This document shows positions 1 to 9,028 of a DNA stretch of 64,000 bases, in pieces (position 1 is the first letter of the stretch; each line of letters starts with the position of its first letter). The position numbers and the translations under genes are program-made. The notes beneath the pieces are model-generated. The model was given only the letters and a program-made list of their open reading frames with translations, had not been told where the DNA came from and searched no databases. Source of the DNA: Roseiarcus sp963774195. GTDB lineage: Bacteria > Pseudomonadota > Alphaproteobacteria > Rhizobiales > Beijerinckiaceae. Location: contig CAVZDY010000004.1 of NCBI GenBank assembly GCA_963774195.1, positions 434,001 through 498,000 of the forward strand. Reading direction: 5' to 3'.

Positions 1-109
1 CTTTTTTCACCGCTTTGTCATTCTGCTGGCTGTGGCTGCGCCGGGTGAGTCGCACGACTCTTGCCCACAAGACTGTTCGGCCTGGGCGCACCCAATGTCG
101 AAGGCTCCC

Positions 110-835
110 ATGAAGCGACCGCCTCACCACTTCGTCGTCGAGGTCAAACGACAACGACGATCAACGAATGCAGTTGGAAAGTCCTGGCTCGACGACCCGC
201 GATTCGCCGCGGCGGCCGCCGAAGCGGCCAGCGCCGTCGGCGTGCTGGAGCTCGAGCCAAAATTAGAAGAGACGAAGCCCGCCGCTCCGGCAGCGCCGTC
301 GCGACCATCGGGCCGCATCCTGCCGAGCCTCGTCGAGGTCGAGCTGCCGAGCCTCGTCGAGGTCGAGCCCGAGCCCGAACCCGTCGAGATCGTCGAGCCG
401 CCGCGCAGGCGCGAGCGGAAGGTCGAAGCCGCCCTGCAAGCGGCCGAAGCTCTCTTCTCCAGTCGCGGCGAACCTGACCTTGGGCCTCCCGATCCGGCCC
501 CACCAGCGCTTGAAACCCTCGCGTTTGTCGCCGAGCCGGTCGCGAAAGTTCCGGCCACGCGAAAGGCAAAAAAGACGAAAAAGCCGACCGCCGCAGCGCC
601 GGAGGCTGCGCCGCAGTCGCTCGGCGTCAAGGCCCTCGCCGAAGCCCTCACGGCGCGCGCGGCGCGCGCCGTGGGCGAATTGCGGGTAGAGGCGGCTGAG
701 GAGGAAGGCTCGTCGGCGGACCGCGCCGAAAGGCGGCAAGCGCGCCATCGCCGCATCCTCGAGCGTTACGTGCGCGGCGCCGAGGCGAAGCCCGGCCAGC
801 GCTGGAAGCTGCGCCTGCAAAAGCGCCGCAAGTAA
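110..835 (+). CDS. Low-complexity basic/acidic hypothetical protein
   Basis: I do not recognise this protein. It opens with a basic stretch (MKRPPHHFVVEVKRQRR), continues through a long Ala/Pro/Glu-rich region that looks disordered, and ends in a strongly basic tail (RRILERYVRGAEAKPGQRWKLRLQKRRK). That charge pattern could suit a nucleic-acid or ribosome-associated protein, but this is only an inference. No signal peptide or membrane segment is visible. I chose the ATG at 110 because AAGG sits five bases upstream; an ATG at 95 and a GTG at 32 are in-frame alternatives. Residues about 71-86 contain a duplicated LPSLVEVE octapeptide caused by a perfect 24-bp tandem repeat. The next gene is on the same strand 135 bp downstream. 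Confidence 0.55.
   Translation: MKRPPHHFVVEVKRQRRSTNAVGKSWLDDPRFAAAAAEAASAVGVLELEPKLEETKPAAPAAPSRPSGRILPSLVEVELPSLVEVEPEPEPVEIVEPPRRRERKVEAALQAAEALFSSRGEPDLGPPDPAPPALETLAFVAEPVAKVPATRKAKKTKKPTAAAPEAAPQSLGVKALAEALTARAARAVGELRVEAAEEEGSSADRAERRQARHRRILERYVRGAEAKPGQRWKLRLQKRRK
320..367 (+). repeat. Perfect 24-bp in-frame tandem duplication
   Basis: Bases 320-343 and 344-367 are identical (CTGCCGAGCCTCGTC followed by GAGGTCGAG) and encode LPSLVEVE twice. The unit is a multiple of three, so the reading frame is kept. It lies in the disordered middle of the host protein and may vary in copy number between strains. Confidence 0.9.
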
Positions 836-970
836 TCCCGCCCCCCGGCGATCCCCATCGCCTTGCGTTCCGCGCGCTCGCGAACGCCCTCGCTTGCGTT
901 TATCGTGTGCTCCGAGTTCGGCGGCCTCCCGCGCCAAGGCGAAGCCCGGCCGGCGTCGGAGGAGACGACC

Positions 971-2125
971 ATGCTGTTCACGCCCGAGCACGAGGAGGCG
1001 CGCCGCGCGCTGCAAAAATTCATCGCCGCGGAGATCAATCCTTTCGTCGACGAATGGGAGGAGGCGCAGGCTTTTCCCGCGCACCAGGTCTTCAAGAAGC
1101 TCGGCGCGCTCGGCTTCCTCGGCCTGACGAAGCCGAGCGAATACGGCGGGCTCGCGCTCGATTATTCCTATTCCGTCATGATGGCCGAGGAGCTCGGCGC
1201 GATCCGCTGCGGCGGCGTGCCGATGGCGATCGGCGTCCACACCGACATGGCGACGCCGGCGCTGGCGCGATTCGGTTCGGACGCTGTGCGCAGCGAGTTT
1301 CTCGCGCCGGCGATCGCGGGCGAGGTCGTCGCCTGCGTCGGCGTATCGGAGCCGGGCGCCGGGTCTGACGTCGCCACGATCAAGACGTTCGCCCGCTCCG
1401 ACGGCGACGACTACGTCATCACGGGCGGCAAGATGTGGATCACCAACGGCGCCCAGGCCAACTGGATCTGCCTGCTCGCCAACACCGGCGATGGGCCGAA
1501 GCACCGCAACAAATCGCTGATTTGCGTGCCGATGGCGGCCAAGGGCGTGACGGTGGCGCGCAAGATCGACAAGCTCGGCATGCATTCCTCCGACACCGTG
1601 CAGATCTTCTTCGACGAGGTGCGCGTGCCCAAGCGCAACCGCATCGGCGAGGAGGGACACGGCTTCACCTATCAGATGATGCAGTTCCAGGAGGAGCGGC
1701 TATGGGCGGCCGCTTCGTGCCTGAAGGCGCACGAGCGCATTATCGCCGACACGATCGCCTACGCCCGCGAGCGCAAGGCGTTCGGCCGCAGCATTCTCGA
1801 CAATCAGACCGTGCATTTCCGGCTTGCGGAATTGCAGACCGAGGTCGAGCTGTTGCGCTCGCTCGTCTATCGCGCCGCCGAGGCGATGATCGCCGGGGAG
1901 GACATGACCCAGCTCGCCAGCATGGCGAAGCTGAAAGCCGGCCGGCTCGGCCGCGAAGTCCCCGACGCCTGCATGCAATTCTGGGGCGGCATGGGCTACA
2001 CCGCGGAGACCTCGGTCAGCCGCGCCTATCGCGACTTCCGCCTCGGCTCGATCGCTGGCGGCGCCGACGAGGTGATGCTGACGATCCTATGCAAGGGCAT
2101 GGGCACGCTACCGGGGATGCAATAG
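971..2125 (+). CDS. Acyl-CoA dehydrogenase
   Basis: This is a FAD-dependent acyl-CoA dehydrogenase of 384 residues, a normal family length, oxidising an acyl-CoA to the 2-enoyl-CoA and passing electrons to ETF. The three family domains are present: an N-terminal helical part (LFTPEHEEARRALQKF), a middle beta domain with the flavin signature GVSEPGAGSDVATIKT and WITNGAQANW, and a C-terminal helical domain with RERKAFGR and FWGGMGYTAE. The Glu in GGADEVML near the C terminus sits where many short-chain members have the catalytic base. The ATG at 971 follows GGAGGAG, a strong ribosome site, so the longer open frame from 863 is not needed. Substrate is unknown. The gene converges on the thioesterase/monooxygenase pair, which may be unrelated. 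Confidence 0.9.
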   Translation: MLFTPEHEEARRALQKFIAAEINPFVDEWEEAQAFPAHQVFKKLGALGFLGLTKPSEYGGLALDYSYSVMMAEELGAIRCGGVPMAIGVHTDMATPALARFGSDAVRSEFLAPAIAGEVVACVGVSEPGAGSDVATIKTFARSDGDDYVITGGKMWITNGAQANWICLLANTGDGPKHRNKSLICVPMAAKGVTVARKIDKLGMHSSDTVQIFFDEVRVPKRNRIGEEGHGFTYQMMQFQEERLWAAASCLKAHERIIADTIAYARERKAFGRSILDNQTVHFRLAELQTEVELLRSLVYRAAEAMIAGEDMTQLASMAKLKAGRLGREVPDACMQFWGGMGYTAETSVSRAYRDFRLGSIAGGADEVMLTILCKGMGTLPGMQ

Positions 2126-2147
2126 GCGCGTTGCGACGGCTGAGCTC

Positions 2148-2239
2148 GTCAACGCCCCGTCGAGGTTTCTGTCAAATCTCCGCACAATTTCGTCAAGCGG
2201 CGTCAACTTATGTCAAGCGTCGTCAAGACTTCGCTTGAC
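2148..2239. repeat. Helically phased GTCAA repeat cluster
   Basis: GTCAA occurs at 2148, 2171, 2192, 2202, 2212 and 2222, and its complement TTGAC at 2235. The four central copies are exactly 10 bp apart, so they face the same side of the helix. The cluster lies just after the acyl-CoA dehydrogenase stop in a 296-bp gap between convergent genes. Further TTGAC copies occur at 2279 and 2308. No open frame of note is in the gap. A multi-site protein-binding array or a degenerated tandem repeat are both possible. Confidence 0.6.
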
Positions 2240-2421
2240 GCTCGCCCCAGCCATATCAACCACTTAGGCCTCCGTTCATTGACGAAAGCGGCCTCGACGC
2301 GAATGCCTTGACGCCGCGGCCTTGGCTCGGTGCGCACGGCGGGGCGAACAAGACGCAAGGATAGTCGGCGTTTCGCGAATCGGGAAGAAATTGATGATCG
2401 CAAGCCGCCGACTCTCGCCCC

Positions 2422-2910
2422 CTATTTCGGCTTCATCTTAACGCCCTGCCCCACCTGTGGCGGGGCTTCGAGCCCACGATGCGCCTTGGCGAGCGCGTCT
2501 AGCGCCGCCTTGGTTTCGGCGCGCCACGGGGCGGCGTGGGCGCCCTCCGCGCCGCGCTCGATCGACAGCAGCAATTGCTCGCTGGCGGCGAGGCGCGCCC
2601 CCTCGCGCCCGGCCTTCATCTCGAGCCAGACGCGCATCCGCTTGTCGTCGTGTTCGAGCAGGCGAGCGACGACGAACAGCGGCTCGCCCTCGCGCGCTTC
2701 CGCGAAATAGTGCAGCATCGTCTGCATCGTATAGAGCGTGCGGCCGCTGGCCTTGCGCGCGGCGGCGTCGAGCCCGATACGATCCATCAATGCGTCGACC
2801 GAACGGCTGAACACCACGGCGTAGGCGGCGTCGTTCATATGGCCATTGTAGTCGACCCACTCCGCCACGACGGCTGATTCGTAGACCGGCAACGGCTCGT
2901 TGCGATGCAT
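2422..2910 (-). CDS. Hotdog-fold acyl-CoA thioesterase
   Basis: This 162-residue protein hydrolyses a thioester, by family. The N-terminal VDYNGHMNDAAYAVVFSRSVD matches the hotdog-fold active-site helix region of 4-hydroxybenzoyl-CoA-type and betainyl-CoA-type thioesterases, where the Asp and the NGHMND segment carry the catalytic residues. The ATG at 2910 is preceded by GGAGGA, which favours it over the longer frame starting at 2982. It follows the FAD monooxygenase on the same strand by 68 bp and probably shares its transcript. The similarity by eye is closest to the carnitine/betaine thioesterases (CdhB type), but no carnitine dehydrogenase is nearby, so the substrate is unassigned. Confidence 0.8.
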   Translation of the reverse strand: MHRNEPLPVYESAVVAEWVDYNGHMNDAAYAVVFSRSVDALMDRIGLDAAARKASGRTLYTMQTMLHYFAEAREGEPLFVVARLLEHDDKRMRVWLEMKAGREGARLAASEQLLLSIERGAEGAHAAPWRAETKAALDALAKAHRGLEAPPQVGQGVKMKPK

Positions 2911-2978
2911 GACGTCCTCCTTCGATGGAGACGACCGTATCCCCGCTTCCCCAATACTTCTGCGCCGGCGCGAGAAGA

Positions 2979-4451
2979 TCAACCGGGATTCGCTCCAGCG
3001 GTGATCGCCGTCAGCGCGCCGTCGATGATCTCCCAGCGACCGGCGCGCGCGACGGCGGCGACATAACCGTCAGGCCGGACAAGCCACATTCCGGCATCGT
3101 CCGGGGGCTGGCGAAGCTGCGGCTCCAAGATCGACGCATGGCGGCCAAGAATCGCTTTGGCGCTGTCGTCCTCGCGCGCGAGCAAAGCGAAGCGTGGGGC
3201 GTCCCCCGCCCCGAAGGGATGATCGGCGACGATCCTGGCTCCCGGTCCCGGGCCCTGCAGGCCTTCGGCCGAGCCGGCGTTCAAAGGACTTTTGGAATAG
3301 CCGATCGAGACTTCCGAGAGCCTCTCCGACAGGGCGTGCTGCACCGGGGAGAGCCCAAGAATATGGCGCGCCGCGAAATTCCTGAGATTCTGGGCCCAGG
3401 CGTTGCGCACCATTGCGACCCGAATCAAGCGTCCGGAATCGGCGAGGATTTGCTCGGCGACGGGGCTGCGTTCGGCGCTATAGCTGTCGAGGAACTGCGG
3501 CCCGGCGCGCCCGCTTTCTACAAGGGCGAGCTTCCAGGCGAGATTGAACGCGTCCTGCATGCCCGTATTCATGCCTTGCCCGCCCGCAGGGCTGTGGATA
3601 TGGGCGGCATCGCCAGCCAGGAAGACCCGGCCCGCCCGATAATCCCTGACCTTGCGTTCGTTGATCCCAAATGTCGAAATCCAGACCGGCTGGGAAAGAG
3701 TCACGCCGCCAGGGCCGCGACGATCTACGATCGCCTGAACCTCCGCGAGGGTCGGATCGGCCGGAGCGGCGGCGCCGACGTCGGCGATGATGCGATAGCG
3801 GCCGGGCGAGATCGGAAACAAGACGAATATCCCGTCCTCGCTCCAGAAGATCGCCAGTTCCGAAGGCGGCGCGTCGAGGCCGGCGACATGGACGTCGGCA
3901 AGGACGAAATGGGTCATCAGCGTCTCGCCGTCGAACGGCAAGCCGAGCATTCGCCGCACCGTCGAATGCGCGCCGTCGCAGCCGATCAGGTAGCTCCCCT
4001 CGACGGTCTCACTGCGGCCGTCCGGGCCGCGCACGGCGCAGGCGACGCCGTCCGCTGTTTCGGCGAAGCCGGTCAACTCGGCGTTGCGCTCGACACGCCC
4101 ACCGAATTTTTCGAGCTGCGCCTCGAGCAGCCGCTCGGTCTCCGACTGCGGGATCATCAACAAGCAGCGAAAGCGCGAGGCGGCCTCGTCGAGCGTGACC
4201 CGGGCAATGACGTCCTTGCGCGAGAAGATTGCGAGCGAGTCGGCCTTGAGGCCATTGGCGAGGAAAGCCTCGGCGCAACCGGACCGCTCGAGCAATTCGA
4301 GCGTGCGCGCCCAGACGGCGAGCGCTTTCGATTTGTCCGTGCGAGCGGGCGCCTTGTCGACGATGCGGACGGGGACGCGATAGCGCGCGAGTTCGGCGGC
4401 CATGGCGAGGCCAACGGGCCCGGCGCCGACGACGAGAACGGGCTTGCTCAT
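2979..4451 (-). CDS. FAD-dependent aromatic monooxygenase (PheA/TfdB family)
   Basis: This is a 490-residue flavoprotein hydroxylase. The N-terminal GAGPVGLAMA is the FAD-binding GXGXXG; GCDGAHSTVRRMLG around residue 160 is the DG motif that contacts NAD(P)H and FAD; AGDAAHIHSPAGGQGMNTGM around 285-305 is the GD motif that closes the FAD site. Together they define class A flavin monooxygenases acting on phenolic or polyketide substrates. A short thioredoxin-like C-terminal extension seems present, as in phenol hydroxylases. It heads a minus-strand pair with the downstream thioesterase. The 217-bp gap to the divergent mprF holds its promoter. The substrate cannot be told from sequence. Confidence 0.85.
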   Translation of the reverse strand: MSKPVLVVGAGPVGLAMAAELARYRVPVRIVDKAPARTDKSKALAVWARTLELLERSGCAEAFLANGLKADSLAIFSRKDVIARVTLDEAASRFRCLLMIPQSETERLLEAQLEKFGGRVERNAELTGFAETADGVACAVRGPDGRSETVEGSYLIGCDGAHSTVRRMLGLPFDGETLMTHFVLADVHVAGLDAPPSELAIFWSEDGIFVLFPISPGRYRIIADVGAAAPADPTLAEVQAIVDRRGPGGVTLSQPVWISTFGINERKVRDYRAGRVFLAGDAAHIHSPAGGQGMNTGMQDAFNLAWKLALVESGRAGPQFLDSYSAERSPVAEQILADSGRLIRVAMVRNAWAQNLRNFAARHILGLSPVQHALSERLSEVSIGYSKSPLNAGSAEGLQGPGPGARIVADHPFGAGDAPRFALLAREDDSAKAILGRHASILEPQLRQPPDDAGMWLVRPDGYVAAVARAGRWEIIDGALTAITAGANPG

Positions 4452-4668
4452 TGTGTCTCTCCTCAGCGCGAAATGTTGCCGGCGCTCAATTCACGGTCAC
4501 ACCGCGAGAATGGCAAAAATCCGCTTCCTATCCAAGGGACTCGGGTTAGCTATGGCGCCGCCCAGGTTTCGCCATCATAGTCTGAGAGTGCGGCGCGTCG
4601 GACATCGATTCCACTCTGGGTCACCCGACCGGCTTACGAACAAAGCGGCTCGCGGCGCCGCTCGGTCG

Positions 4669-7359
4669 ATGGCCGTCCACTTGGAAGGAAGCAAACGCCG
4701 CGTGACTGCGTCCGTCTCGATTCCCTCCCGCAGCGCCACGCCGGGCCAACCCGGCGCCGGCGCGCTCGAACACAAACATGCGGCTAAGCGCTTTCCGCAG
4801 ACCCGCGCGCAGCGCCTGCTCGTCTCCTTCGCGCTGCTGTTTTCGGTCGGCCTGCTGGTGGTCGCCTTCAGCGACGCCGTGCGCGAATTCAACTATCGCG
4901 AGATGGTCCACGCGCTGCGCCATCTGCCGCCCTCGGCGATCGCCTGCGCCTTCGGCGGGACCGCGCTGAGCTTCGCCGCCCTCGTCGGGCGCGACGCCAG
5001 CGCGCTGCGCTATATCGGCGCCCGCGTTTCGACGCCGGCGTTGCTGATCGGCGGCTTCTGCGGCAGCGCGCTCGGCAACGCGGTCGGATTCGGCCCGCTC
5101 ACCGCCGCCGCGGTCCGCTACCGGATCTACGGCGCGGTCGGCGTGACGACCGACGAGATCGCGCGCCTGCTCGTCTTCGTCGCCGGCGGCTTCGCCATCG
5201 GCCTCGCCGGCGTCGGCGGCTTCGCCGGCCTCTTGAAGGGAGGGCAGGCCGCCGCGTTGCTCGGCTGGCCGCCCGCTCTGATCGAGGGCGCTTCCATCGC
5301 CGCATTGGCGGCAGTCAGCGGGCTTCTTGCCTTCGGTCTGCCCGGGACGATCCGCATCGGCTCGCTCTCGATCCCTGCGCCGGGCCGGCGCTTGCTGGCG
5401 GCCCAGCTCGCGCTGACCTCGATTCGACTGCTCGGCGCCGTCCTCGCTCTATGGTCGCTGCTGCCCGAGACGCCGGTGAGCTTCGTCACCTTTGCGGCGA
5501 TCTTCTCGGCCGCGACCGCGCTCGCCGCCATCACGCATATTCCCGCCGGCGCCGGCATCTTCGAGGCGATCGTGCTTTGGGCGTTCCGCGGCCACGCCTC
5601 CGAGGAAAGCGTCGCCGCGGCGCTGATCGCCTATCGCTTCATCTACTACGTCCTGCCGCTCATCATTTCGGCCGCCGCCTTCTCGATGTTCGAGGTTGGC
5701 GTCGCGGTTGGCGGCGAGCGGGCCCGGCAGGACGAGCGACTGACGCGCGCGGCGGCGCGGCTCGCGCCGACCTTCATGGGCGTGATGGCCTTTGCGGCGG
5801 GCGTCATGTTGCTGGTCTCCGGCGCGACGCCGACCTTCAACTCCCGGCTCGCCGCCCTTGCCCTCCACGTCCCACTGTGGGCGGTCGAAACGTCGCATTT
5901 CATGGGCAGCCTGGTCGGTGTCCTCTTCCTTTTCGTCACCGTGGGCTTGCTCGACCGACGCGACGGCGCCTGGAAGCTCGCGCTCGCCCTTTCCGCGACC
6001 GGCCTCGTCTTCTCGCTGCTCAAGGGGCTGGCGTTCGGCGAAGCCGCCTTCCTGCTGCTCTTTGCGACCATGCTGCTCGCCACGCGGCAACAATTCCATC
6101 GGCCGACGTCGATGTTCGATCAGCCCTTCACCTGGGGTTGGTTCGTCGCGGTCGGCGGCGTCATCGCCGCCGCGTTCGGCATTCTCTGGCTCGCCTTTCA
6201 TGACGCCGCCTGCGCGCAGCACGGCCCATGGTGGCGCTTCGAATTCGACGCCCAGGCGCCGCGCGCGATGCGGGCCCTGCTCGGCGCTTCGGTGCTCACA
6301 GCCGGCATCGGCCTGCGCGAATTGCTGCGGGCCCCCAAGGGGCTCGCGCCAAAGCCGGACGCGGCCGAACTCGCGCAGGTCGAAGCGATCCTTCAGCTGG
6401 AAAGGCGCGGCGACGCGATGCTCGCCTTCATGGGCGACAAGAGCCTGTTGTTTTCCGAATCCGGGCGCAGCTTTCTCATGTTCGGCAAGCGCGGGCGAAG
6501 CTGGATCGCGCTGTTCGATCCGGTCGGCCCGCGCGAGGAGTGGACCGCCCTAATCGATCGCTTCATCCGCCTGTCGCAGGCCCATAGCGGGCGCGCGGCC
6601 TTCTACCAGGTGCGCCCCGATAGCCTGCCCTACTATCTCGACGCCGGCCTCAGCGTCATGAAGCTCGGCGAGGACGCCGTCATTGCGCTTGCCGCCTTCA
6701 ACATGAAAGGCGGCGCGGCGGCGCATCTGCGCTACGCGCTGAAGCGCGGCGAGCGCGACGGCCTCGAATTCGAGCTGCTGGCGCCCGAGCGCGTCCGCGC
6801 TTTCATGAGCGAGCTCAACGAGATTTCCTCGCAATGGCTCGAAGGGCGGCGCGGCGACGAAAAGGGCTTCTCGGTCGCGGCCTTCGACCCCGGCTATCTC
6901 GCCCGCCAGCGCGTCGCGGTTCTCAGAGAGCATGGACGGACTGTCGCCTTCGTCAGCGTCATGGCGACTGACGCCGGCGGCGAGGCGACGATCGGCCTGA
7001 TGCGCTCGTCTGGCGCGGCCTGCCCGGTCGCGATGGAGTTCCTGTTCACCCGGCTCATTCTCGCCCTCAAGGACGAGGGCCTCGATACGCTCAGCCTTGG
7101 GGCCACGCCGCTCGCCGGCATCCGCCCAGCGCCGCTCTCCTCGCAGTGGCACCAGCTCGGCGCGCTGATCTGGAAGCACGGCGACCGCTTCTACAATTTC
7201 AAGGGCCTGCGCACCTTCAAGGGCAAGTTCAACCCAGAGTGGCAGCCGCGCTATTTCGCCGCGTCCGGCGCCTTGAGCCCTTATGTCGCGATGGCCGACG
7301 CCGCCGCGCTGATCGGCGGCGGTTTCGTCTCGGCCAATGCGGAGCAGGCGTATGACTAG
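4669..7359 (+). CDS. mprF: Phosphatidylglycerol aminoacyltransferase/flippase MprF (LpiA)
   Basis: MprF transfers an amino acid, usually lysine, from charged tRNA to phosphatidylglycerol and flips the cationic lipid across the inner membrane, lowering susceptibility to cationic peptides. The 896-residue length fits. The N-terminal two-thirds is a series of hydrophobic helices and contains the flippase motif PAGAGIFE near residue 292. The C-terminal third is the soluble DUF2156 synthase domain, seen in GKRGRSWIALFDPVGP and FYNFKGLRTFKGKFNPEW. I chose the ATG at 4669; the upstream open frame from 4402 overlaps the divergent monooxygenase and is non-coding in character. acvB follows on the same strand, the lpiA-acvB arrangement known from rhizobia. 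Lysine specificity is inferred from the family. Confidence 0.93.
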   Translation: MAVHLEGSKRRVTASVSIPSRSATPGQPGAGALEHKHAAKRFPQTRAQRLLVSFALLFSVGLLVVAFSDAVREFNYREMVHALRHLPPSAIACAFGGTALSFAALVGRDASALRYIGARVSTPALLIGGFCGSALGNAVGFGPLTAAAVRYRIYGAVGVTTDEIARLLVFVAGGFAIGLAGVGGFAGLLKGGQAAALLGWPPALIEGASIAALAAVSGLLAFGLPGTIRIGSLSIPAPGRRLLAAQLALTSIRLLGAVLALWSLLPETPVSFVTFAAIFSAATALAAITHIPAGAGIFEAIVLWAFRGHASEESVAAALIAYRFIYYVLPLIISAAAFSMFEVGVAVGGERARQDERLTRAAARLAPTFMGVMAFAAGVMLLVSGATPTFNSRLAALALHVPLWAVETSHFMGSLVGVLFLFVTVGLLDRRDGAWKLALALSATGLVFSLLKGLAFGEAAFLLLFATMLLATRQQFHRPTSMFDQPFTWGWFVAVGGVIAAAFGILWLAFHDAACAQHGPWWRFEFDAQAPRAMRALLGASVLTAGIGLRELLRAPKGLAPKPDAAELAQVEAILQLERRGDAMLAFMGDKSLLFSESGRSFLMFGKRGRSWIALFDPVGPREEWTALIDRFIRLSQAHSGRAAFYQVRPDSLPYYLDAGLSVMKLGEDAVIALAAFNMKGGAAAHLRYALKRGERDGLEFELLAPERVRAFMSELNEISSQWLEGRRGDEKGFSVAAFDPGYLARQRVAVLREHGRTVAFVSVMATDAGGEATIGLMRSSGAACPVAMEFLFTRLILALKDEGLDTLSLGATPLAGIRPAPLSSQWHQLGALIWKHGDRFYNFKGLRTFKGKFNPEWQPRYFAASGALSPYVAMADAAALIGGGFVSANAEQAYD

Positions 7360-7419
7360 GGACGCGCATGTCACCCCCGCGAACGCGCTTCGGCATGCGC
7401 GCATCGGCCCGGCGCCGTC

Positions 7420-7640
7420 ACGCCCGGACTTGATCCGGGCGCCCAGGTGGCGACATCTGCGATTAGCCTTGCTCCGTCCCGTCCTGGATACGCGGGTCAA
7501 GCCCGCGTATGACGGCAAGCTCGCTGCACTCACTCCGCCGACTACACTCGGCGGCGATGAGCCGCCTGAGGCACGCGCCGGCAATCGCCGCCGGCTTTCC
7601 TCCCTCGGCTCCTGGATGCCCGCGCTCGCAGGCATGACAA
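7420..7640. repeat. Dispersed repeat family B, three palindromic segments
   Basis: The mprF-acvB gap holds three inverted-repeat units: CCCGGACTTGATCCGGG near 7431, ATACGCGGGTCAAGCCCGCG near 7489, and GGATGCCCGCGCTCGCAGGC near 7614. They resemble the units at 31951, 41490 and 45913 in this window. Such palindromic units are common between genes in Alphaproteobacteria. The last unit runs into the likely acvB start codon. Confidence 0.7.
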
Positions 7641-8986
7641 GGCTCGCGCTTTTGCTCCTCGCCGCCGCCGTTTGGCTTTTCGCGCTGGCGCCCGCCTTCG
7701 CCCTCGACGCCGGGCGCTACGGCGAGGTGCGGCTGGCGCTGCCCAAGGGCGCGCCGCGCGGCTACGTCGTGCTGTTTTCCGACGCCGGCGGCTGGAAGCC
7801 CTCGGATCAGGCGCGGCTCGCCGCGCTGGCGAGCGCCGGCGCGCTGGCGGTCGGCGTCGACACCGACGCCTATCTCGCGCACATCGCCTCCGTCCCCGCG
7901 ACGTGCGATCAACTGGTCGGCGACACGGAAGGCTTGAGCCGCCGGCTGCAACGCGAGCACGCCGGAACGGAGTACTTCTATCCCCTCCTCGTCGGCGTCG
8001 GCAAAGGCGGCGCGCTGGCCGGCGCGATCCTTGCCCAGGCGCCCGGCGCGACACTCGATGGCGCGGTCTCGATTGATCCCTGGAGCGTCCTGCAGACCAG
8101 CCACCGTTTCTGCCCGCGCGTCGTCACCCGCGACGACGCCGGCGAGCGACTGAACTTCCGCGTGCCGATCCTCAAGCAGTTCTGGACCGTGGCGCTGACG
8201 CCTTCCGTCGCTGAGGCGGCGCGCTCTCATTTCGAATCCTTGGCGATGGTCGCCCCGCAGGTGGACGTGCGCGGGATCAATCCCACTCCGCCGCCGGCGA
8301 CGCTCGCCGCGATCGTTGCGCCGCATCTCAGGCCGGACAATTTCGACAACGTCGCCAATTTGCCGCTGATCGAATTGCCCGCCGCATCGCCGACGCGGCT
8401 GATGGCGATTTTCCTCTCCGGGGACGGCGGCTGGCGCGACATCGACAAGACGATTGGCGAGAATCTGCAGTCGCTCGGCGTCTCGGTGGTCGGCTGGGAT
8501 AGCGTGCGCTACTTCTGGCGCAAGAAGACCCCGGAAGAGACGGCTGCGGACCTTGCCGACGTCATCAACGCCTACAGCGCCAAATGGGGCGCGGACAAGA
8601 TCGCGCTGATCGGCTTCTCTTTCGGGGCCGACGTGCTGCCGTTTCTCTACGACCGGCTGCGGCCGGAGCTAAAGCGCCGCGTCGCCATGCTTTCGCTGCT
8701 CAGCGCCGGCGAGGCCGCCGACTGGGAGATCCGCGTCGTCGGCTGGCTCGGCGCGGGACCAAGCGCCGAAGCGACCCCGCTCGCCCCGGCGCTGAAGCCG
8801 ATCGCCGGCAGCCTGATCCAGTGCTTCTACGGCGATCAGGACTCGGGTTCGTCCTGCCCCGCGATGGCGAGCCTCGGCGCCGAAGTGATCGAGAAAAACG
8901 GTTCGCACCATTTCGACGGCAATTACGCGCTGATCGCGCGACAGATCCTCGATGGCTTCAAGCGACGGGCGGGCGACGGGATCTAA
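7634..8986 (+). CDS. acvB: AcvB/VirJ-family periplasmic lysyl-phosphatidylglycerol hydrolase
   Basis: This 450-residue protein starts with a clear signal peptide (MTRLALLLLAAAVWLFALAPAFA), so it acts in the periplasm. The C-terminal half is the VirJ-type alpha/beta hydrolase domain with FLSGDGGWRDID and a nucleophile elbow GFSFGAD, in which Ser329 is the predicted nucleophile. AcvB of Agrobacterium and AtvA of Rhizobium tropici belong here; AcvB has been reported to hydrolyse lysyl-phosphatidylglycerol, the product of the mprF neighbour. The gene therefore probably tunes the level of the lipid. The start at 7634 gives the signal peptide directly; upstream in-frame sequence is repeat-derived, and the start codon itself lies in a repeat unit with only a weak ribosome site. 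Confidence 0.9.
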   Translation: MTRLALLLLAAAVWLFALAPAFALDAGRYGEVRLALPKGAPRGYVVLFSDAGGWKPSDQARLAALASAGALAVGVDTDAYLAHIASVPATCDQLVGDTEGLSRRLQREHAGTEYFYPLLVGVGKGGALAGAILAQAPGATLDGAVSIDPWSVLQTSHRFCPRVVTRDDAGERLNFRVPILKQFWTVALTPSVAEAARSHFESLAMVAPQVDVRGINPTPPPATLAAIVAPHLRPDNFDNVANLPLIELPAASPTRLMAIFLSGDGGWRDIDKTIGENLQSLGVSVVGWDSVRYFWRKKTPEETAADLADVINAYSAKWGADKIALIGFSFGADVLPFLYDRLRPELKRRVAMLSLLSAGEAADWEIRVVGWLGAGPSAEATPLAPALKPIAGSLIQCFYGDQDSGSSCPAMASLGAEVIEKNGSHHFDGNYALIARQILDGFKRRAGDGI

Positions 8987-9028
8987 ATTGCTCGCCCACG
9001 GCAAGCCGAATGGCTTAGAAAGCGCGCC

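Noticed and set aside
7337..7633. A 99-codon N-terminal extension of AcvB
   Set aside because: It is translated from palindromic intergenic repeats and precedes a perfect signal peptide at 7634.
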